A stretch of DNA of 64,000 nt. Source: Bondarzewia mesenterica. Taxonomy: Eukaryota; Basidiomycota; Agaricomycetes; Russulales; Bondarzewiaceae. The notes under the pieces were generated by a model. That model ran no database searches. It saw only the letters and a list, made by a program, of their open reading frames with translations, and was not told where the DNA came from. Of this stretch, positions 34,163 through 44,181 are shown in pieces (the first letter of the stretch is position 1; every line of letters starts with the position of its first letter). The translations under genes were made by a program, and so were the position numbers. The stretch lies in assembly GCA_004802705.1 (NCBI GenBank), contig SGPL01000095.1:1-64000 (forward strand), read 5' to 3'.

Positions 34163-34615
34163 GCTGTGGTATTCGCTGGTATTTATGTTCTCTACGGGTC
34201 AGATCCGTACCGTCGTTCTTTACTGATTGGGTTATTTATTACCCTGTATGCACCATCTATGTATCGCCTTTGCTACGTCGTCATCTATGTATTGGGTTAT
34301 TCACTTGGTGCGGCCGGTGACTGTGGTCCCTGCTACTCAGTCCGCAAACGAAATACAGCACCGCCGCAGCACCCAAGGTGACTAGTTTCCTGATCCAGTA
34401 TGCGTCATAGGGCCCAGGACCTCTTGAGGCCGGTTCATGATGTTTGTCCAGTTTTGTCTCAGTCGGCGGGGGACTATTCGATTTCTTCTCCACGGTGACG
34501 ACATCTGCGCGCTCCGAAAGTCTTGCAAAGTCCGCCCTGGTTCCGTCTACCTTCTTAAATCACTCAAACTAAAGGCTTTTGTTCTTCCCCTCACTTTCCA
34601 TAGTCAAACACGAAA
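34163..34615. other. Intergenic region with a possible minus-strand membrane ORF
   Basis: On the minus strand, 34281 to about 34545 is open and G/C-rich at third positions, encoding a Ser/Pro-rich stretch followed by a hydrophobic segment (IRKLVTLGAAAVLYFVCGL). No ATG or usable 5' exon was found before it meets a stop, so it is not called as a gene. Confidence 0.35.
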
Positions 34616-35283
34616 TGTCTGATGCACCGTTAACAACACAGGAGGTACAAGACGCAGCCAAGGCGCAAGTGAACGTCGGCGGTGAAACTCTGGTCATTTC
34701 GAATGTCTACGTGCGCTTTATGTTTTCTTCAACGCCTATGTCACGGGTTTTCCAACCATAATCACGTCTCATGCATAGCTCTGGCGAAATGACCAGCCCC
34801 GCGCGTACTCTACCGCAGAAGAAGCTAGTGCGGCGGCCCCAGCAGGGCGCACGGGCGGCACACATCTCGCTCTCGATCCGACGGGCTTCGGGCTCCCCAA
34901 GCAGCGGCGACATCCTCGAATCTTCGGTCCTTCCATACGTCGTCGCCGTGCACGTTATCCGCTCCAGCCAATCCATGCCGTCCGTCTCTTCAGCAAGCGA
35001 TTCACCTCCGGACGCCCCCATGTCCTTGCACTTTGCTTGGCCCGCGCCGCCTACGATGTTACCGTCGGCAGAGGTCACAGAGCACTCCGCTGACGCCGGG
35101 GGGTTCTTCTATGCTCGAAGTATGGATGGCGGGGATGCCTTGATGCTGTCGGGATGGAATGGACCACGGTGGGGTGGTATGCGCAACGGGATCGACGATA
35201 CTGTCAAGTACAACGCGGTCGTGGAGTTCGAGGGCGGAATATTTTTGAAAAGCGGAGAAGAGAGGTTGAAGGTGACCTATTAG
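34616..35283 (+). CDS. Hypothetical protein, splicing unresolved
   Basis: ATG 34616 opens MSDAPLTTQEVQDAAKAQVN... and the coding signal stops near 34705. A second open block to TAG 35283 has a strong third-position G/C bias and ends KYNAVVEFEGGIFLKSGEERLK. A GT donor near 34706 joined to the acceptor at 34820 (CCGCAG) keeps the frame; the nearer acceptor at 34779 does not. No domain is recognised. The protein would be about 185 residues, with a Gly/Trp-rich patch (LSGWNGPRWGGMRNG). Confidence 0.45.
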
Positions 35284-36088
35284 TGCGGTGAGACGATCCA
35301 CACATTTCAGATTACACAGTGAACTTATTTCCAGCGTTTCACCAGATGATCAATGCACGCTAACGAGGCCCGTACGATAATCCCATGAGTTTTCTAGTTG
35401 TAGCCTCTACGATGTACTGTACACGGACGTAAAATTTTCATTGCATTTTGTCTTTGCACTCGACGTCTGAATTTTCAGTGGTGAGCGATACTGGTCGGGG
35501 ATTCAGAAAGAGAAGCTTGTCTGTAGTGCGTAGTGTTCGTGCATGACACGGCGACGCATGCTGGGATCCCCGAAGCACTAAGCTTTCAGCATGCCCACAT
35601 CTCTCCGGATGAGTACTTGCCAGTTTCCTCAGTCAAGAAGCGATGAGATATTTTTCAAATATTTCCACAGGGAGAAAATCCAAGGGATCCCTCATCGCGA
35701 TGCCATCGCGATGAGTGGTCGCGTAGTGGTCGCGTCGATTCATCGTAGCAATCACACGACTGATTTTGATGGTTTCGGACATCGCGCGGGCTCGTCGGAG
35801 ACGGTTTCCTACCATCTATCTGAGTATCTCATTGATCTCTCGTGGCGCATGGTCGGTGCATCCACTTTAGCTTTCCAACAGTGTATACGTAGTTGCGACG
35901 AGATTCACGTATGGAGCATCATTGCATGACGGACATAGGCCGACGGCCTACCACTGACAGAGCATGTCGAAAGGTCATCAAGACAACCACCGCATATGCA
36001 CATGAAATCAAAAAACTTACAAACGGTGTTACAGAAGCGATACAGTGCAACAGAACTAGGTATACATGCTAGCGATACATGCGAACAC
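35284..36088. other. Intergenic region with a perfect palindrome
   Basis: No gene recognised in about 800 bases. It contains the perfect inverted repeat at 35691-35715 and, just after, two near-copies of GTGGTCGCGT. Confidence 0.6.
35691..35715. repeat. Perfect 12-bp inverted repeat (1-nt spacer)
   Basis: The arms CTCATCGCGATG and CATCGCGATGAG flank a single C. Each arm itself contains the 10-bp palindrome CATCGCGATG. It could form a hairpin or be a dyad protein-binding site. No gene assignment. Confidence 0.8.
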
Positions 36089-38728
36089 CTAGTTGAACAA
36101 CTCCGTCTCGTCTGCATTGAGAATCAATCTCGTGAAGAACCTGATCATCTCCAAGTACCCCTCCGCTTTGATAGCTTGAGTTGTGAAAAGAAATGTGAGA
36201 TATAGAAACACGGAGAGCAAGGGAACGAACCCTCGTTGATCGTGTGAGCGCCGTTGTACGCGTCGGTCGCTCCACGATGTCCATACCGATATATATGTCT
36301 CGTGAGGTCCCAATAGTGCCTCGTGTCTAGAAAGACAGAGATGTAGGAAAGAGATACGAAGACTATCAGCACCACTACAAGCGCTCGGTATCTCAATCGA
36401 CGTGCGCACCCGTGTTACCTAGGATCACCAACTTTGTCAGTCAAATAAGTTTTCAGGCCTAAATACGCACGCACCCAAAGACAATCCCGGCGCAACGACT
36501 GCTTTTCTATCACTGTAATTATCTCTCAACGCCGTCCCGAGCGTTGACAGAATCGTCCCGGAAAGCAGCTCCCATGGTCCATTTCCCGCTGTCGGCGAAA
36601 TGGGCGCAGGGTCGAGCGCCGTGCCATACGCATCAGACAACTTGACATGCCCCAGTGCGACCGATTGGGAGGAATTGCAGCCGACATTCTTACCGAATGC
36701 GTCAATGGACAGGTTGAGCTGTGCCGCGAGCGGAGTCAGCAGCTCGATGTACCGTGCTTGAAGGGCAGCGACGGAGCTTCACAAACCCAACGGGGCATGT
36801 GGCTGGTATCATTACTGGTAATACGTGAAGGGAGAAAGGCAGACGCACCTATGGTCGGCGATCCGATGATCCACGACCGCCCACGCGTTTTCTGGCAGCG
36901 CGTTCACCTTCACACCGCCCCCGACCAGGTCCACTGCCTGCGTCGTGCCTGTGATTGCCCTGAAGTGCCTCTCGTCGATACTGATGAGCTCATCGTGCAA
37001 GGCTCGCAAGGCATCGGGGCTCGTGCGTGAGCGATCAATGAGATCTCGCAACCTTGTGGGCAGCCCTGGGTCATGTGCGGCAGAGCACTGAAGAGAGCGG
37101 AAGTAGGTGCTGTTGCGGAACAGAGTTGGGAGAAGAGGGTGGTCTTCAAGGGATGTTATTAGGGTAGAGAGAAGGCCTATGCTCTGTATTACAACAGACA
37201 TGTTTCAGACTGGCATCGGGGGGCGAAGGGGCATGACATACGGTGTGAGGAGGGGGAACACTGGAGTGACCACCGGGAGTCGTGACTTCGATGCGCACGT
37301 TGAGTTTTCCTTTCTCAGCTACGTTGGGAGCTGAGAAGATAACGCCATTATGGATTTCGTATCCCCCTGTATGCATATTTCATGAATGTTGAGCGTGCCA
37401 ACCGAGCTGTAGACAGCACGACGAACCGCCCTCATCGACTAGAATAGAAAATGCATGTGGCCCATATTGAGCTAGAAGGTAATCCCTGATATGCGTTGCT
37501 CCCTAGCAAGACCAAATAACGGAAGTTCACGATCGATGCTTTGACAACAAATCGTACGACTTACATCGACACCGCCCCGCTCCTCGTCAATGCCGTATGC
37601 GAGCACAACAGTTCTTGAAGGCTTGAATCCCTCCTGGAGCAAAGATTCAACGGCAGTGCTACAATCATCATAGATGAGAAATATTGGGTAAAACATTGAT
37701 TGCTCAGAGCGAACGCACAGACTGCCAATAAGACCAGATTTATCGTCACAGCTGCCGCGACCCCAGATCCATTCACCTAAGAGCCGACGTGGAATATTGG
37801 AAAATGGCGTTACAAGAGTAAACATTGAGAAATCAGTACCGTCATAATATCCCGAATACGGTGGCTGTATCCACTGGTCGACGGTCTGCGGGTCCACAGG
37901 AACGACATCTCATTTGTAACGAACGAGTGAGATCATGTAGAAGATCTAATGAACACAGAGGCTATTTCACCTTGATGAGCAGTCAAGAGAACTGGTTTCA
38001 AGGAGGTGTCCGTCCCCTCCCATTGGTAAACCAGGGCAAACCGATTGATGACTGTTCTTGATAAATTGGCATGTCTGTTATCGATGATTAGTTGGTTAGA
38101 AATTTACCAGGGCAGAAAAAAATGCACACTTACACGAGGGGAAACCGCTTCTGAAGGTAATCGTGAAGCAACAAACGAGTTTCCCATCGCGGATCCTCGC
38201 TAGGCTTGCCAAGGTCATCATAAGTTTCCGTTCTTATGGAAAATCAGGATGCATGCACGTATAAGGTGTCAAGGAGACATACGGAATTCTCACAGCACCA
38301 CCCAGGTTCTCGTACGCCCAGAGCTTATATTCTTGTGTTCTGAACGTCTCATCCAACTTGTCGGCCAGCTCCGCATGGACTTCCGGCGAAATGGGATCCG
38401 ATTGTGGACATAGCTCTGTAGTTTCCGCACTCCAGGAAAGAAAATAAGGGCCCACTGTGAGAGCTTCCGACATACTGAGAGAAATTCCCTTCAACGGTGC
38501 CGGGTGCAACAGAGCTGACAGACATGCGAGGCCAAGGAGAATCTGCGAGAGATGCCAGACGCGACGAAGCTGGCTCCAAAGGACATTGCGAGTGTTTCGA
38601 TATTCACCGGCATCTTTGTGAGACCTGATATTTGTATCCAGTTCGTTATGATCAGGAGCAAGCTTTTCGGGATCGGATTGAGCATCGTTTGCTCCGGTTT
38701 CCAGTCTACTAAAGCCAAGGAAATTCAT
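36089..38728 (-). CDS. M20 zinc peptidase, carboxypeptidase S (Cps1)-like, copy 1
   Basis: A multi-exon gene from ATG 38728 to stop 36089. Exon 1 (38283-38728) encodes an N-terminal segment, then a single membrane anchor (~residues 58-75, LSQILLGLACLSALL), as in vacuolar Cps1. The catalytic series is intact: TAHQDVVPV, WGRGSCDDK, GIDEERGG, the VDEGG zinc-ligand motif, GGHSSVPPP in the lid domain, and the late GAHTINE histidine before MIRFFTRLILN. The family cleaves C-terminal residues from peptides in the vacuole or converts N-acyl amino acids; which substrate applies here is unknown. A 9-nt microexon lies at 36410-36418. It is a paralogue of the gene at 58093-60589. It is divergent from the mS29 gene, with 246 bases between starts. 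Confidence 0.88.
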
Positions 38729-38974
38729 GGCTCAACAGGAGAGAAACAACAGAGATTATATGGAGCACCCTAGGAGACAATGATAACGAGAGAAGAGCCT
38801 GGGATGAACAAAGATGCCATCTGAAGGCATCATGAGCTCACGAGAGTTTGGACCTCGAAGGCACAGAGTCCGGAACGTCGGAGGGAGCCGCCACGTGCGT
38901 CTAGAAATTCCGGATGTCTCTTTTCAGCAGCCTTCCACGCGCGAGCTTGTTTCTCCGAGTCCTGCACACCGAAA

Positions 38975-40925
38975 ATGTCTGCACTCGCGGCAGTCTCGCG
39001 CACTCGCGCATCAATACAACCTCTCAATGCGTCTAGGAGCGCGGGGTCGTCCATCGTGCAGCTTCAACAGCGCCGTGGGTATGCAGCTGTGAAGAAGGGG
39101 AAGTCGTCGAAGCAGGGTAGTGAGTGTCCAGCACATTGACATAACTACACTCAAATACTAGTGGAGAATCATTCCGTGAACTCATGCTCATAATTATCTT
39201 TATAATTAGCTCAAAGTTTTCGGGGTGGAAAGGATGACGGTCAGGGCCAGCTGACGCAGGCAAAACGCGAGAAGAAGCTCGGGGTGCGTTCAGACATCGA
39301 ATTACATTACTTCCTTAGCTAACACCGCGCGTTCGTGCTCTGAATGTCACAGGCTTTCAGGCCTATGCCTTCGAGTCAGCTAACGCACAAGATATTCGAG
39401 AGCGACCGGTTGAACGAGCTGCGTCTCCCTCCTTTTCAACCCGTTCGTAGCGCACTTACCGTCATGCACGAGCCCAATATACTCAAATTGAAATAATTGC
39501 AGGAGACTTTGACGGAATCGAATGCAGGCAAGGCTATGGTACTGTCGATTTCTGACAACGACCCTGCACGGATATTTGGGGTACCGAAGAACGTCCTGGT
39601 CGAGGCGCGTCCCATTTCGAATATCTGCTGTACATGCTTGGTCTCATTTTGTGCATGAAATCTTTCAGTTTCGGGTATTGTCTAAACCTGCGACTCTTGT
39701 GCGAAATGTGACATTACGGGTGGTGGACAAGCTTCAAGCTGCCAGCCAGCAGTCGAGTGAAAATAACCGTTTGATTTTCTGTAAGTTCATTGCTATCCAT
39801 CTCCAAATGTCGCTGGTTAAAAGCTAAACTTTGCTTCGCAGATGGTTCGAGCGGATGTGGCAAAAGCTTCCTCTTGCTTCAAGGTGTCCAATATGCCAAG
39901 TCAATGAATTGGATAGTCCTGTATATCCCTCGAGGTGCCCTTTTGCGTCGAGCCGTTCTGTCCCACTACCCTCTGACATGCGTCCTCCCCTAGCTATCAA
40001 CTTGGTCAATTCCACATCAACTTACACCTACGACCTGCGTACACAGACTTATCTTCAACCTGTATTCGCCTACCAGACGTTACAGCGCTTCCTAACCGTT
40101 AACTCCACCGCTCTCCAATCATTGACAACGGACAGGGAGATCGGGATTGAGAACAGAGCGCCTGTTCCCGCTGGCACGTCATTGAAAGATTTGATCGAGA
40201 TCGGATTGAAAGACCAGATGATGGCGCCTACCGTGCTCGCAGAGCTTTTGGAAGTTCTAGGGAGGCAGACGGAATTCCCTGTCCTACTTGCCATTGACGA
40301 CTTCCAAGCTCTCTATTGCAAGAGCTCATATCGTGACCCACATTACGCCGCTATCAAGTCTTGGCATTTGTCTATGCCCCGTCTGCTTCTGGAGTATGCC
40401 AGCGGCAAGAAGACTTTTTGTACGTCTCCTCGTTCTTTGAAAGCATTGAGCTCATCTGTAATACGACTCCAAAAAGGCCCGTGGTGCAGTCATTGGCGCG
40501 CTCTCTATGACCAACACGACTTTCAAACTCTCCACAGAACTTCGATATGCGCTCAAGTTGCAAAGTTGGATGCATCCCTCACCCTACCTCAAGACTGCGC
40601 CAGAAGTTGAGGAGTTCACCAAGGGCATCAAGACTTTGAAGGTCCCGGATCAGCTCAGTATGGGCGAGGCGGCCTCGTTGTTCGAAGTGTGGATGAAAGA
40701 TTTTGCGCTGCTCGAAAAGGGATCAAATATCAGTGAGTACAACTTTATGATAATTCACGATTCTGGGTTGGCGTTGACTGTGAAAATATAGGGTCGACCG
40801 ACGAGCTCTTCCTTTCGAAGTACACGGAATCTGGAGGTAACGCCAGGGATTTCGTGTGGAAGGGACTCTTGTCTACGCTTGAGATACCTCTCCTATCGGA
40901 GAAGGAAACTCAAAGACTTCAATGA
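38975..40925 (+). CDS. Mitochondrial small-subunit ribosomal protein mS29 (DAP3), GTP-binding
   Basis: Nine exons (38975-39119, 39210-39283, 39353-39442, 39503-39604, 39669-39780, 39842-39934, 39994-40419, 40477-40732, 40792-40925). The start MSALAAVSRTRASIQ is rich in Arg/Ser/Ala, as in a mitochondrial presequence. The domain follows: IFGVPKNVLVEF, the P-loop GSSGCGKSFLL, a Walker-B-like LLAIDDFQALY, then GGNARDFVWKGLLSTLE at the end, as in DAP3/mS29. The protein is a structural GTP-binding part of the mitoribosomal small subunit. Intron 4 starts GC. The junction of exons 7 and 8 is out of frame by one base: T5 at 40415-40419 would need to be T4 to give KKTF-ARGAVIG. A sequence error is likely. 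Confidence 0.9.
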
Positions 40926-41394
40926 TTGACATGAAGTCGTTTGTCCGTCCCCAGAAACTATCATTTCCCGCTCTTCACCCTGTTCCAGCCTGTCATATAT
41001 AAAGTCGTTGAGACGAGCTAGAGGCCTCGCACCGATCTTCACTTATCTTCAGCGCTTCACGGTCATCAGGATTGCAAGGTATGCACTTGGTCGGCGACAT
41101 ATTAACTGATAATGACACTGTATGCCCCGATGCATCGATGCAAAGTACTTATGATCATCAGCATTTCGGACGGCTAGTGATTTCTTACATACAACGTGAG
41201 CGAAGGGGACCTTCTTCCAGTTTCTTCTCCACTCTCTATGGTGGGTATTTCTCCCCATTTCAAGTAGATATCGGCTTGCTTCGTACAAGCTGACGAGTTC
41301 GGAGACCAGTTAGAAAATCTGCCAACCGTGTAATGACGCCATCACGTGACTGACGCGTAAATGAGCATTCACGTAAAGGCCAACCGGGTTGAAC
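40926..41394. other. Intergenic region upstream of kinesin-14
   Basis: Holds the 3' flank of the mS29 gene and the kinesin promoter. A palindromic TCACGTGA (E-box-like) lies at 41342-41349 and an ACGCGT word at 41353-41358. No gene. Confidence 0.6.
41353..41358 (+). promoter_or_regulatory. ACGCGT (MCB-like) word 37 bases before the kinesin-14 ATG
   Basis: A single exact ACGCGT, next to TCACGTGA at 41342-41349. In yeasts, MBF binding at such words gives G1/S transcription. Function here is inferred. Confidence 0.4.
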
Positions 41395-43939
41395 ATGGCT
41401 TCGTCTTCTCGCTTACCTCGACTGCAACCTTCCTCATCTCCCGACCACCAACCAACGCAGCTCCCGACGCCTGCGATGCCTGCATCGTTCTCAAATTCGC
41501 TATCATCAATGGTATCCACACGGAAACGCAAGGCTGTGGACGACGATACGGCAAACCAACCGCGAAAGCTCCCTGCCATCGCAGAGGATGGCGCACAGCG
41601 CCCAATAAAACCACTGCGGCAGAACCGAACAGCAATAAATACCGCTTCCTCCAAGTTGGGCCTTGGTCCGCCTCCGTTGACGAAACCACGGGCACCTGCG
41701 TTCTCGGGCGCACGAATGACACGCGCGGTGAGCGCACCACCGAAGTCTATCTCTATAGTACGTCCGGTTGCTCGTCCACCATCTGCAGCCGGTGTGCGCA
41801 GTGCCACCGGCCGGACGAATTTTGGGCCCTCACGGCCTGGAAATGGGGACGATAAGCGGTTCCTGCCCCTCCAAAATCGAATGCAGTCCATTGAGTCCGG
41901 GCGCGCGGCTGACAGTGCGCCATTGGCGGCGGACATGGAGGCAGAGCGCGCCAAGGTGTCTGCGCTCGAAACCAGTCGCCTCGCTATCTCCAAAGAGCTC
42001 GAGGACGCGAAGAATAAGGGGCGAGTGCAGCATCGCGAGCTCATGAACGCGAGTGACGAGATTGAGGCATTGAAGAAAAAACATGCGCGGGAGGTGACGG
42101 ATCTTGAGATGAATGTCAAGAAACAGGACCGGAAGATACGTGAACTGGGGGAGGAATTGTGCTTGGCAAGGAGTGATTTGGACAGGGAGAGGGAGATGGT
42201 GGGGAAGCTGAAGTCGGCCGTCGCTCAGCAGAGCACGGCGCAATTGACTTTGACGACGCAGAACCAGGCGTTGCAGGCCCAGCTAAACGTACTGCAGTCA
42301 TCGTTCAACTGCTCGGCGGATACGGTCTCATCGTTGCGATATGAATCGGACAGCGCAAGGAAGAAGATCGCGGAGCTGGAGCACGAAGCGAGGGAAGCAG
42401 AGATGGTGAGGAGGAAATTGCACAATATGGTGCAGGAACTTAAGGGTAATATTCGTGTCTTCTGTCGCGTGAGACCGCTGCTCCCGTCCGACATTCCCAC
42501 CGGGAATGGACGCAACTCGCCAAATAGCATGTCGCCTGGAGAGCAGGAGAGGGCCCGTCTGGAGGCACTGGCGGATATTGCCTTCCCTGACAAGCGTGAT
42601 CACAAAGACATCGTTTTCAGCTCGTCGAGCGAGAACGCTATGGGCCAAGAGAGGAAGGAAGCATGGAACTTCGGTTTTGACAGGGTAATGCTTTCATCTG
42701 CTAGCAATCCATTGCTGTGCGCTTATATCAACTTATGAACAGGTGTTTGAGCCTAACAGTACGCAAGACGAGGTTTTCGAGGAGATTTCGCAGTTGGCTC
42801 AGAGCTGTACCGATGGGTACAATGTTTGTATCTTCGCGTACGGTCAGACTGGTTCCGGGAAGTCTTTCACGATGGAGGGTGGCTCGGTAGGAGTTTTTAA
42901 GTTGTCGATAGGAAGCCCAAAGCTGACCCAGTCATCCACCCACAACTAGACCGAAGCCACTGCGGGCATGATCCCACGAGCTGTAGAACAAGTATTCCGC
43001 GTAGCCGAGGAACTCAGGAGCAAAGGCTGGGAATATACCATGCAGGGTCAATTCCTCGAAATCGTAAGCTTGCGTCTTCTCCCCCCTTTACGCTCGAACG
43101 ACTGACATTGCCGGATCGTCTTGCACCAGTACAACGAAACCATCAACGATCTGCTCGGAAAGGGCGAGTTCGACAAAAAGAAGCACGAGATCAAGCACGA
43201 CAAGAACGGCACACGCGTCACAGACGTCGTTGTGCAGCCGCTGCACTCGCCGATGCAGGTCCGTGCGTTGCTCGCGCTCGCGCAGTCGCGTCGCTCTGTC
43301 GCCGCTACGCTCATGAACGAGCGCTCGTCCCGCAGTCACTCCGTATTCACGTTGCACATCAGGGGCACGAACAGGTTGACCGGCGAATCGTGCGAGGGAT
43401 CTCTGAACCTCGTCGACCTCGCCGGTAGCGAGCGCCTGAATGCTAGCGGTGCAGGCAGCGATCGCGAGCGGCTGCGCGAGACGCAGAGCATCAATAAGAG
43501 CTTGAGTGCACTAGGCGATGTCATTGCTGCGCTTGGAGAGAAGGGCGAGAAGGGCGACAAACATATCCCGTATAGAAATTCCAAGGTGCGCCTGTGGATG
43601 CATCTGAATTCGGACGACGCTTATGGATTCGACTTCTCTCTTAGTTAACGTACCTTTTGAAAAATTCATTGAGTGGAAATTCGAAGACGCTGGTGGGTTA
43701 CTTGTTTGCTTGTGCAGCGTCCTGAATCGTTGCTGATTATTCCGGCATCAGATGGTTCTCAACCTCTCACCGATGGCCGTGCATCTCAATGAGTCTCTCT
43801 GCTCCCTCCGCTTCGCCACCAAGGCAAGCCACCCCGCCTGTCACCTGAGTTTGTCGAATGCTGACACTCACTCCCGCATTTTTTCTAGGTCAACAACACG
43901 ACTATTGGTACGGCAAAAAAGCAGATCAGGAGCTCGTGA
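41395..43939 (+). CDS. Kinesin-14 (C-terminal motor, Kar3/Klp type)
   Basis: Seven exons (41395-42684, 42743-42886, 42950-43063, 43130-43585, 43645-43692, 43752-43823, 43889-43939) sum to 2,175 nt, 724 residues. The order is a basic Ser/Pro-rich tail (~1-180) with a likely nuclear signal (RKRKA), a long coiled coil (~180-350), the kinesin-14 neck junction [14 protein letters not shown], and the motor at the C-terminus. Motor motifs are the P-loop GQTGSGKS, switch [10 protein letters not shown] and switch [10 protein letters not shown]; the protein ends [12 protein letters not shown] as in Kar3/KlpA/Ncd. The family makes minus-end-directed microtubule motors for spindle and nuclear movement. 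The last intron begins GC (43824), with phase preserved. Confidence 0.95.
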
Positions 43940-44181
43940 CCCCCCTCTCCAACCTCGTTGTTAGAAGGTTACCTAGAAGTACGCCATCTCGTACTCGTGT
44001 ATTGCCGTTGCTGCGGACACCATTCCCTTCGTCGTTCGTCATTGTAAACTATTAATGTTATTGTTGTGATGATATCCAAGATCCGTGCGAGAGGTGATAT
44101 ACAACTGGTGATATACAGATGAGAATGCATGTGCGTAGATATATAGTATGCACAGAAGATGACGACAAGCTGGTGGAACTG

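Noticed and set aside
38830..39054. 74-codon minus-strand frame starting MDDPALL
   Set aside because: It overlaps the first exon of the mS29 gene antisense, which has the better family evidence.
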